A DNA stretch of 64,000 bases from a virus. The notes under the pieces were generated by a model, which did not search any database, had not been told where the DNA came from, and was given only the letters and a program-made list of their open reading frames with translations. Made by a program: the position numbers and the translations under genes. The stretch covers positions 1 through 64,000 of the IMG/VR virus record IMGVR_UViG_3300046000_008568, one strand, 5' to 3'. Shown here one piece after another: positions 1 to 7,393 of the stretch (position 1 is the first letter of the stretch; each line of letters begins with the position of its first letter).

Positions 1-20
1 AAAGAGGGATAAAGAAGTAG

Positions 21-179
21 AAACGAGCTAAAGAAAAACACCATTATTCTAGTAAAAATAAAATACTAATAGACGACAAACCAGAAACAATTGATAATTG
101 GAATAATGCTGGTGGAATAGGAATATTATATAAAAACACACCCGATACTCTTAAACAATTAAAAAAATTAGGGCTATGA
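21..179 (+). CDS. C-terminal end of a HAD-like 5'(3')-deoxyribonucleotidase (partial)
   Basis: The frame ending in TGA at 177-179 encodes a 52-residue tail with ILIDDKPETI followed by W.NAGGIGILY and a final LKKLG. This is how phage and bacterial 5'(3')-deoxyribonucleotidases of the HAD superfamily end; the DD pair would be the motif IV acidic residues. No start codon is visible, and a TAG lies in frame at 18-20, so either the gene is frameshifted near base 20 or the start of the window carries an error. The stop overlaps the next gene's ATG by four bases (ATGA). The family call is inferred from the C-terminal motif only. Confidence 0.5.
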   Translation, partial: KRAKEKHHYSSKNKILIDDKPETIDNWNNAGGIGILYKNTPDTLKQLKKLGL

Positions 180-442
180 TAGATCCATACGTAAATCTAG
201 AAACTACAGATAAACACATAATTCGCGAATTTAGTGATAAAACAGATATCATTGATTTTATGTGGCATCGTGACAATGAAGATAGATTAGTTGAAGCACT
301 TCACGATACAGATTGGCAAGTACAACTTGATAATGAATTACCCACATCGCTAGATAAACCAATATTTATACTAAGACACCACTATCATCGAGTAATCAAA
401 GGTAATGGAAATTTACGCGTTAAAATCAATAAATTACCATAA
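176..442 (+). CDS. Small conserved phage protein of unknown function
   Basis: An 88-residue protein with the segments FMWHRDNEDR, TDWQVQLDNELP and PIFILRHHYHRVIKG. I recognise this as a small protein family recurring in T4-like and marine phages, but no function is established for it. The clustered His/Asp/Glu residues and short beta-type segments could suit a cupin-like or metal-binding fold, which is inference only. It starts inside the stop of the nucleotidase-like gene and its stop (TAATG) overlaps the next start, so the three are translationally coupled. Confidence 0.6.
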   Translation: MIDPYVNLETTDKHIIREFSDKTDIIDFMWHRDNEDRLVEALHDTDWQVQLDNELPTSLDKPIFILRHHYHRVIKGNGNLRVKINKLP

Positions 443-837
443 TGGAAGATATAAATAAAAAAAAATTAAGCGGAGAAGTAACAGCAAATAAACTAGTTGA
501 TAAACTCAACTCAGGATTATTTAAGCAACTATCAGCTCACGAGTTAGATGTTTTTAAACAACATATAGCTAATCGTTTAAAATTAGTTCAAGACGGTCCT
601 CCATCAAATATAAACGAAAATAATTTATCTATTACCGAAAGACTTAAAAATATGATCCGTAAAGAACTTATGGGTGATACTGAGGATGAAGAGGTTCTTA
701 GAGACAAATACATGTATAAGTTAAATGCTTATAAAAACATGAAAAAAAATAACAGAAGTAACTTTGAAATTGACCAAGCTAGAAAAGATTTAGTAGACGC
801 CGCTAAAGCATACGGAATTAATCTACCAGCACAATAA
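442..837 (+). CDS. Hypothetical protein with an ITERLKNMIRKEL helix
   Basis: A 131-residue, mostly helical and charged protein that I do not recognise. Residues near 63-75 (ITERLKNMIRKEL) resemble the short basic amphipathic helix recurring in several other products of this genome (12368, 6051 and the C-terminus of the 847 gene). The ATG overlaps the upstream stop by one base. The next gene follows after nine bases, which makes it part of the same transcription unit. A virion-associated role is possible because neighbours carry similar tags, but nothing here proves it. Confidence 0.55.
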   Translation: MEDINKKKLSGEVTANKLVDKLNSGLFKQLSAHELDVFKQHIANRLKLVQDGPPSNINENNLSITERLKNMIRKELMGDTEDEEVLRDKYMYKLNAYKNMKKNNRSNFEIDQARKDLVDAAKAYGINLPAQ

Positions 838-846
838 CATATCTTA

Positions 847-3800
847 ATGAGACCAATAGATAAATTTATATTACACGTTATTCATAATTGGAAAAATAAT
901 CTGAATGAAGCTTATGCTCCTTCTGTTATGACTAAATTAATGGATAAGTTTAAAGAGGAAGCTGACGATTTAAACATTGAAATTAATGACGAACAATTAA
1001 AAACATATATTGAACGTTTTGATACTATGAAAAATTCTCCTAAAATCACGGAGAAGGATTTATTTAAGTATTCATTATCTCAATTAATTAAATTAGTTAC
1101 CGCTTCTCAAGGTGCTGAAGCACCCGAATCAGCTGATATTACTCCTGATGTGGTTTATCATAATGATGATAATACTATTGTTGTTTATAATGGTTCTAAG
1201 GAAGACAATTGTATTACTTATGGGCGTGGTGAAAGATGGTGTATTACTAAAGGTTCATATGCTACATATAGATATAGCGCTGATAGATCATATCCAACAT
1301 TTTATTTAGCTCAAAATAATAATTTATCAAGTGATGATGCTTTAAGCTTTGTTGCTATTCAAGTTAGAGACCCTAAAACAACATCGGAAAACCAAAGATA
1401 CGTTTATACAAATCGTCAAAATTCTCCTCATGAATCTCAACCAATGAGTTTTTCTCAATTAGAGAGAGAAGTCCCTTGGTTACGTGAAATTCCAAATGTA
1501 CAACAAGTACTTAAATACATACCATTAAACACAGGAGAAAAACTAACTCAACAATATAAAAATAAACCTATTGGTATTAGAGAATGGGTTAAATTACCAT
1601 TTAATGTTAAACAACAATATTTAGTAGTTAGAAAAGAAAAAAAATTGTTTGATGATGTTTCTAATGATGAATTTTTATCTAAATATTTATCTAAATTTCC
1701 TCAATTAGCTGAATTTATTGCTATTACTCCTGGGATAATTGAAACTGAAGAATTATTAAAACATTTAGATTCTTTTTCAAATAATGATAGAAGATCAATC
1801 ATAGCTAATATGAGAGATAAAGTAAAGTTATCTAATCTTAAATCTGAAACTTTTCCGTTTGATGTTAAAAAATTATTAACTACATTAGATAAATGGGATT
1901 TAACTAATAATGAAAGAATATACGTTACTAAAGATGGTAACGCTATTGTTAAATTAGATTTAGGAGATAATATTACTGTAGGTATCTATACTGCTGAAGA
2001 TGATTATCCTAGCATTAAATTAAATAAAAGAACATCAAAATATCTTACAGATTATCCTGAACTAGATAAAATACCATTTAGAGATTTAGCTAAATTAGTT
2101 TCTGATGAAGTAATTGATCAAACACTTTTAGACCAAACCCTAGAAGCAGCTAAAAATGATCCGGATTCTGCTATTGTAGTTAAAGATACAGATAATGGAC
2201 AAATCATTGTAGATTCAAATTCATTTGCTTCATATAAAATAGAAAATGGTAAAATAAATCAAATACCATTTGATAGTGAAGAAGTACAAGCTGTATTTGA
2301 TGAACAAGGTGATAATGAAGCTTTTCAAGAAAATGTATTAAAATTATTTAATTCTCGAGAAAATATACCTTCTCAAATAGATAGAGTAGGTTTAACTTCC
2401 ATTTTAAAATCAACTTCAAATGAAAAAAGAACAATTAGCAATGCAGACTATTCTAACTCCCCAGTAGGTATATTAACAACGGATGAAGAAAACCCACTAA
2501 TATTTACAGCTATTGCTCTTCCTAATTTTCGAGGAGAAAGTCCATTTTATGCTAAAACAGTATACGGAAAAAGAAGCGACTGGAGAGATGCATCTACTAA
2601 TGAACGCTTTACTCCAGCAATGGTAGATGCTTATTTTGCTTATTTAAGAGGATTAAATCAAACATTTACAGATGACGGTTTAATTAATGCTCTTTCATCA
2701 TATGGAATGCCAACTGATCTTAAAAGATCAATATTAACAGACCCAAATTTACCTTTACAAGACACAAATATATATCGTCCTGCAGAATATAATGGTACTG
2801 TATATCTAATTAATACCCAAAACCCAGCTAATAGTAAAAAATTATCTGATACTTCAGGTAAATTAATTAAAGCAAATATTAATGCTACTGCCGCTAGACG
2901 TTTATTAAGAACCCAACAAGCAGAACCAGAAGCAGAACCGGAAGCTGAAGCTGAACCAGGAGCAGTAGTACGTGTCCCTCGAGACAATGCACCTCAAGCA
3001 CCACCAGCTGGAGCTCCAGGAGAACGTAGAAGAGGAAGACCAGCAGGTGTCGCAAATACACCTCGTGAAGCACAACCAAGACAAAGAGGTGATGTTAGTA
3101 TATCAACTCAATTTGATGATAGAGGTTTAAGAATTGGATTTGGTGGTTTACCTAGAAGTGATTTTAGAAGATTAAATGTTGATGATGCTGTACAAGTACC
3201 TAGAATAGGGGATAGAGGAGCATCTGCTAGAGATAATCAATTAGGAAGAGCAGGTCAAGTAACTAGTGTTTTTAGTGTAGGACAAAGCAAAATATATTTC
3301 ATTAGACTAAATACTCCTGAACCAACAACAATAGCATCTATTAATATCCAACCAGGAAATAGAAATTATGTTGTAATTGGTAATAGATCTTATTCTTTAA
3401 ATTCACCACGTGAATTAATGACATTTTTACAAAACAGAGATTTAGCAGAAGGTTTGAGAACGTCTATGTTTAAATTACATTTACAAGAAAACCCTCACAT
3501 GATTGATGAAATTAAACAATTAAAAAACAACCCAACAATGGAAGAAGCATATAGCACAGAAGAAAGTTTTAAAGATTATTCAAACGATGCACTTACTGAT
3601 ATGATAATTAATTCATCTAGGTTTGAAGGTAACGAAGAGGGAATTGCAAGAGTAAAAGCTGAATTAGAACGACGTAGACAAAATAAACAAACAACAGATA
3701 ATAAAATGACTAAAGAAGATTTAAAAAACTATATAAGAGAAGCACTTAAAAAACGCTTATCTGAAAACCAACCAGCTCCTTCAAGAGAAACTAGACCTGG

Positions 3801-3954
3801 TGAGACAGAAACTATCCCTGATAAAGGTACTGAAGAAGAGAAAAAACGTCGTCGCATTGGAAATCCAAATGTTGATCCAAAACCAAAAGCGATGAATGAG
3901 ACTGAACAAGAAATGGTAAAACGAATTGTAGCACGATATAAATCTAAAAAATAA
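847..3954 (+). CDS. Large (1035 aa) hypothetical protein with a GERWCIT motif, AT-hook-like RGRP and Pro/Ala/Glu linker
   Basis: The N-terminal third holds a Cys/Trp motif (NCITYGRGERWCIT; C122 and C132) followed by aromatic-rich beta-type sequence. WC..-type motifs of this sort occur in large uncharacterised phage proteins. Residues 690-740 are a low-complexity PEAEPEAEAEP linker running into RRGRPAG, whose RGRP core (729-732) matches an AT-hook; this would suit binding to an AT-rich genome. The C-terminus carries the recurring helix KEDLKNYIREALKKRLSEN and a basic, proline-rich tail. No enzymatic family is recognised. A head-internal or ejected DNA-binding protein is a guess from size, tags and neighbours. 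It ends in TAATG, coupling it to the next gene. Confidence 0.6.
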   Translation: MRPIDKFILHVIHNWKNNLNEAYAPSVMTKLMDKFKEEADDLNIEINDEQLKTYIERFDTMKNSPKITEKDLFKYSLSQLIKLVTASQGAEAPESADITPDVVYHNDDNTIVVYNGSKEDNCITYGRGERWCITKGSYATYRYSADRSYPTFYLAQNNNLSSDDALSFVAIQVRDPKTTSENQRYVYTNRQNSPHESQPMSFSQLEREVPWLREIPNVQQVLKYIPLNTGEKLTQQYKNKPIGIREWVKLPFNVKQQYLVVRKEKKLFDDVSNDEFLSKYLSKFPQLAEFIAITPGIIETEELLKHLDSFSNNDRRSIIANMRDKVKLSNLKSETFPFDVKKLLTTLDKWDLTNNERIYVTKDGNAIVKLDLGDNITVGIYTAEDDYPSIKLNKRTSKYLTDYPELDKIPFRDLAKLVSDEVIDQTLLDQTLEAAKNDPDSAIVVKDTDNGQIIVDSNSFASYKIENGKINQIPFDSEEVQAVFDEQGDNEAFQENVLKLFNSRENIPSQIDRVGLTSILKSTSNEKRTISNADYSNSPVGILTTDEENPLIFTAIALPNFRGESPFYAKTVYGKRSDWRDASTNERFTPAMVDAYFAYLRGLNQTFTDDGLINALSSYGMPTDLKRSILTDPNLPLQDTNIYRPAEYNGTVYLINTQNPANSKKLSDTSGKLIKANINATAARRLLRTQQAEPEAEPEAEAEPGAVVRVPRDNAPQAPPAGAPGERRRGRPAGVANTPREAQPRQRGDVSISTQFDDRGLRIGFGGLPRSDFRRLNVDDAVQVPRIGDRGASARDNQLGRAGQVTSVFSVGQSKIYFIRLNTPEPTTIASINIQPGNRNYVVIGNRSYSLNSPRELMTFLQNRDLAEGLRTSMFKLHLQENPHMIDEIKQLKNNPTMEEAYSTEESFKDYSNDALTDMIINSSRFEGNEEGIARVKAELERRRQNKQTTDNKMTKEDLKNYIREALKKRLSENQPAPSRETRPGETETIPDKGTEEEKKRRRIGNPNVDPKPKAMNETEQEMVKRIVARYKSKK

Positions 3955-4958
3955 TGGCTAGACTGTTAGAGATAGAATACGAAAAGATATTTAAACCTGA
4001 AACTATGGCTTTGCTTAAAGGCAAGTCAGGTGAATCTTTACGTGACACACTTGGTACTAAAAATCTTCAACAAGTAGTACAACGTTCTGCTGAATTAGTT
4101 CCTGAAATCATAGAGGCTGAAAATGGATATCGTGATCATTTAGAATTACTTGCTGCTGATATTGTAACAAAAGCATACCCTATTATTGATTATGCTAATA
4201 TAAAAATAGATGCTAAAATAGTAACTATGGGGGATCTTAAGATTCCTGAAGAATCAGATGAAGTACCTGTAGAAGATACACCACCGGAAGCTGAACAAGC
4301 TAAACGTCGTATTATAAATGGTATTACACAAGGTGCTTCTATTAGAGGTTCATTTGCATTCTTATTGTTTAGAGATTATTTAGATGCTTTTGATGAAGAA
4401 TTAGTAGCAAAATATAATGAAATATTAAAATTATCGTTTGGTATTTACGATGACGAAAATGCAATCGCTATGTTATTAGCTATGATTGCACAACAACAAA
4501 ATATGCCGGGTGGAGAAAGTGAAATGGTTTATGATGAAGACGAAGAACAATTCGTTATCAAAGCTAGAGCTATTTGCTTTCCTATGTTAGTACATGAAAT
4601 AGTAAAAGGATTATATGAAATTGTGGGTACAGAAGGGTTTGGAGCGGATAAAGAAAAAAATCAAGCAATCGTTAATACTGTGGATAAATTATCCAATGAA
4701 CCTAATGATTTGCGTTTTGGAAAGTTTATTTACGATGCTATATCAGATATATACAATGATGGAAATATAAATGATCCTCGAGTTAGAGAGCTATTATTTT
4801 CAGAAATATATAAACTATCAGAAGAAGAATTTGTTCCATTTATTGAAAACGCTGTTAACAACATATTAACATCACAACAAAAGAAATGGGCAGCTGATAC
4901 AATGCGTGACATTAAAGACGACCTTAGAAAAGACGATACTGGATTAGCTGGATTATAG
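3954..4958 (+). CDS. Hypothetical protein, 334 aa, helical and acidic
   Basis: A largely alpha-helical protein with an acidic central segment (EESDEVPVEDTPPEAEQ near residue 100) and a second one near 195. It belongs with the 847 product as a coupled pair (one-base overlap). I recognise no catalytic motif. It ends with TAG, one of several normal amber stops in this window, which argues against TAG recoding. A late-type ATATTTAT element follows immediately, so this gene probably closes its unit. Confidence 0.55.
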   Translation: MARLLEIEYEKIFKPETMALLKGKSGESLRDTLGTKNLQQVVQRSAELVPEIIEAENGYRDHLELLAADIVTKAYPIIDYANIKIDAKIVTMGDLKIPEESDEVPVEDTPPEAEQAKRRIINGITQGASIRGSFAFLLFRDYLDAFDEELVAKYNEILKLSFGIYDDENAIAMLLAMIAQQQNMPGGESEMVYDEDEEQFVIKARAICFPMLVHEIVKGLYEIVGTEGFGADKEKNQAIVNTVDKLSNEPNDLRFGKFIYDAISDIYNDGNINDPRVRELLFSEIYKLSEEEFVPFIENAVNNILTSQQKKWAADTMRDIKDDLRKDDTGLAGL

Positions 4959-4960
4959 TT

Positions 4961-4975
4961 AATATTTATAATAAA
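4961..4975 (+). promoter_or_regulatory. ATATTTAT late-type element upstream of the 4984 gene
   Basis: AATATTTATAATAAA, the fullest form of the motif, ends 8 bases before the ATG at 4984 and begins 2 bases after the preceding stop. It has no TTTG about 19 bases upstream. Confidence 0.45.
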
Positions 4976-4983
4976 TTATATTA

Positions 4984-6051
4984 ATGAGTGATTTTAACCT
5001 ACATAACTTCTTAACCGAACATAAGTTAACTCGTAATTCGGTATTATTAGAAAATGATAATGCTCCTAGTTTTACTAAACAGGAGATGAGATTTTTTAAA
5101 CCTGAAGAAGCAAAATGGAATGGAGAAATGGATGGACTTACTCCTATTGTAACATATAAAGGACATTCATATAAACTAGATGGACCTACTGATACAAACA
5201 ATATAGAAAGAGAACCAGGAGAATCATCAGCAGCAGGAGATGCATATATGTCTACAGATAAACTACCTGGGGCTTGGTTTAAATTTAGTGCTTATTTTGA
5301 ATATGATGGTGACGGATATGGACTTGAAGATCTACTAGATCTAGAAGAAGTAGATCAAGACCCAGTATGGGAAATAGACCCAGACTCAGAAGACATCCCA
5401 GATGAAGAAGAATTTGACTTTGGTGATGAATTAGATGAACGTGACATAAAGGGTAAAGAAGAAAGAATCGTTAAAGCATTAAAAAAAACAGGAAAATATA
5501 GTAAAGACGATCCTGAACTATATAGATTAGCAGCAGGTATAATGAAAAAACAAAAATCAATGAAAGAAGATATAGATGTAGGCCATCAAGATAATGAACC
5601 ACATATGCTTAAAAGCGATGTTTATAGAACTGCTAAAATGGCAGCTATGTTATATAAGCAACTAGACAAATATGACAATGGTCAAGAAGTTGATTTTCCA
5701 CATTGGTGGCAAGCTAAAATAATTAAAGCATACGATTATTTACAAAGCGCTTATGGATATTTAGATGGTGAAGAAAAAGTAACAGCTATTGATTCAATGA
5801 TGAATGAAGTACAAGGCGAAGAATTGAGTCACGATATTGCTCTTATAGGTGGTACATTAAAAAAAATTGAAACAATGATTGACTTTGGTAGAGATCAAGA
5901 TCAAGACGTTGAAGAAGGATTACAAACTGTACTTAATATTTTAATTGATATTCAACATAAATTAGAAACAACCACTAAAGATGCCTCAGATATGGGTGGT
6001 GCTAGTAAATTTTATCAAATGGAAAATATATTAAAACAAATGGGTAAATAA
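4984..6051 (+). CDS. KLTRNS-tagged hypothetical protein (355 aa)
   Basis: The first 25 residues carry the tag [20 protein letters not shown], nearly identical to the tags at residues 1 and 575 of the 7394 product. The rest is acidic and helical, with a very acidic stretch near 115-155 ([25 protein letters not shown]). I recognise no domain. FLTE and LLE within the tag fit the (I/L)xE rule of T4 gp21 prohead protease sites. By analogy with T4 internal-protein leaders, the tag could target the protein into the prohead; this is inference. The stop overlaps the next ATG (TAATG). Confidence 0.6.
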   Translation: MSDFNLHNFLTEHKLTRNSVLLENDNAPSFTKQEMRFFKPEEAKWNGEMDGLTPIVTYKGHSYKLDGPTDTNNIEREPGESSAAGDAYMSTDKLPGAWFKFSAYFEYDGDGYGLEDLLDLEEVDQDPVWEIDPDSEDIPDEEEFDFGDELDERDIKGKEERIVKALKKTGKYSKDDPELYRLAAGIMKKQKSMKEDIDVGHQDNEPHMLKSDVYRTAKMAAMLYKQLDKYDNGQEVDFPHWWQAKIIKAYDYLQSAYGYLDGEEKVTAIDSMMNEVQGEELSHDIALIGGTLKKIETMIDFGRDQDQDVEEGLQTVLNILIDIQHKLETTTKDASDMGGASKFYQMENILKQMGK

Positions 6052-6536
6052 TGGAATTTAAAACAAAAAAAGAACTAGAAGATTTTATTCGCGGGCGTGT
6101 ACGTCAACGTTTGAAAAAAACTGATACTGAAGCCTACCAAGGTGATCCTAGCTCCCCTATGAATATAATGTTGGCTCGTTTCCCTGAGTTAAGACAAACA
6201 TTAGAGAAGCTATTATCAATGCAATATAGATTGTTTGTTAGTGATATTGAATGGGTTGCTCCAAAACCAACTACATTTAAAATTCTATTACCTAATAAAC
6301 AATATTTTAATTTAATATGGAATACCGAAGATTTTATTGCTAAGGTATCGGGTATGAAATATGATATGCTTACTCTTCAAGAACGTGAGAGAGCGACTAA
6401 AGCTATATCGGAGTTACTTCAATTTGGCCCTGTACACGCTAATCTATCACCAGAAGAATTAGCTCAACAAGATCTAACACCAGCTAAAGGAGAAGCAGCT
6501 GCTCCACCTCCATTATCTCCAGAAGAATTAAGTTAA
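6051..6536 (+). CDS. Hypothetical protein with N-terminal IRGRVRQRLKK helix
   Basis: A 161-residue protein beginning with KKELEDFIRGRVRQRLKK, the same basic-helix type found at the start of the 12368 product. A middle region rich in aromatic residues (IEWVAPKPTTFKILLPNKQYFNLIW) looks like a small beta domain. The C-terminus is a low-complexity Pro/Ala/Glu tail (SPEELAQQ and SPEELS). It is coupled to the upstream tagged protein by a one-base overlap, and a weak terminator hairpin follows directly. Function unknown. Confidence 0.55.
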   Translation: MEFKTKKELEDFIRGRVRQRLKKTDTEAYQGDPSSPMNIMLARFPELRQTLEKLLSMQYRLFVSDIEWVAPKPTTFKILLPNKQYFNLIWNTEDFIAKVSGMKYDMLTLQERERATKAISELLQFGPVHANLSPEELAQQDLTPAKGEAAAPPPLSPEELS

Positions 6537-6540
6537 ATTT

Positions 6541-6563
6541 GGCTCCCGCAAGGAGCCTTATTA
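6541..6563 (+). terminator. Weak rho-independent terminator
   Basis: GGCTCC (6541-6546) pairs with GGAGCC (6552-6557) around a CGCAA loop, followed by TTATT. The T-tract is poor, so read-through is likely. It separates the tagged-protein unit from the exonuclease gene. Confidence 0.5.
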
Positions 6564-6572
6564 CATTTAAAC
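6561..6572 (+). promoter_or_regulatory. Weak host-like -7 box (TACATTTA) upstream of the exonuclease gene
   Basis: TTACATTTAAAC resembles the TTCGTAyATTTA boxes in front of 60267 and 62077 but lacks the CG. The ATG is at 6592. Low confidence because no clear -33 element is seen. Confidence 0.3.
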
Positions 6573-6591
6573 CCTAATTTAACATTACGTT

Positions 6592-7371
6592 ATGAACAAA
6601 AAGAAAAGATTATTTTTCGACATTGAAACAAGTCCGAACGTTGGATTTTTCTGGCAATCAGGATACAAACTGAACATTCCCTACACCAATATTATTAAAG
6701 AAAGAGCTATTATCTGTATTTGCTATAAATGGGCAGATGAAGACAAAGTATATTCTTTACAATGGGATAAAAATCAAGATGACAAGGCCATGTTAGAAAA
6801 ATTCATGGTTGTAGCTAACGAAGCTCATGAATTAGTAGGACATAATGGGGATCGATTCGATTTACCTTGGATCAGAACACGTTGTTTATTTCATGGTATT
6901 TCATGTTTTCCAACTTATGCTACTATCGACACATTAAAACATTCTCGTTCTAAATTTAGATTTAATAGTAATCGTTTAGATTATATTGCTAAATACTTAG
7001 GTGTGGGAGAAAAATCTGAAACCGGTGGTTTTGATTTGTGGAGAAATATCGTATTAGATAACGATAAAGACGCAATGAACACAATGGTGGAATATTGTAA
7101 AAATGATGTTGTTATACTTGAAAAAGTATATAATCACATTAAAAACTATGTACCACATAAAACACATTATGGTGCTTTAGAAACAGGAGAAAAAACATGT
7201 TGTCCTGAATGTGGATCAACTGATTTAAGACATTCACAAACTCGTTATTCTGCTGCTGGTACTCCACGTATCCAAATGCAATGTAATGATTGTCACAAAT
7301 ACCATACTGTTGCTAGTAGAACATATGATGCAATAATTGCTAAACAGTTTGAAGGGGAAGAGGAAGAGTAA
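6592..7371 (+). CDS. DEDDy 3'-5' exonuclease with C-terminal zinc ribbon
   Basis: RNase H-fold exonuclease related to the proofreading domain of family B polymerases. Motifs are ExoI DIETSP (D10, E12), ExoII HNGDRFDLPW (D90) and ExoIII YCKND (Y168, D172), which is the complete DEDDy set. After residue 200 a treble-clef or zinc-ribbon segment follows (CCPECGS ... CNDCHKYH), which probably binds zinc and nucleic acid. There is no polymerase domain; at 259 residues it is a stand-alone nuclease. It sits alone between virion-protein genes. It could act as repair nuclease or as proofreading partner for the polymerase-like product at 60267, the latter being speculation. Confidence 0.85.
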   Translation: MNKKKRLFFDIETSPNVGFFWQSGYKLNIPYTNIIKERAIICICYKWADEDKVYSLQWDKNQDDKAMLEKFMVVANEAHELVGHNGDRFDLPWIRTRCLFHGISCFPTYATIDTLKHSRSKFRFNSNRLDYIAKYLGVGEKSETGGFDLWRNIVLDNDKDAMNTMVEYCKNDVVILEKVYNHIKNYVPHKTHYGALETGEKTCCPECGSTDLRHSQTRYSAAGTPRIQMQCNDCHKYHTVASRTYDAIIAKQFEGEEEE

Positions 7372-7385
7372 ATATTTATTATAAA
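7371..7385 (+). promoter_or_regulatory. ATATTTAT late-type element upstream of the 7394 gene
   Basis: AATATTTATTATAAA overlaps the last base of the exonuclease stop and ends 8 bases before the ATG at 7394, leaving a very short leader. Confidence 0.42.
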
Positions 7386-7393
7386 ATATTTGC

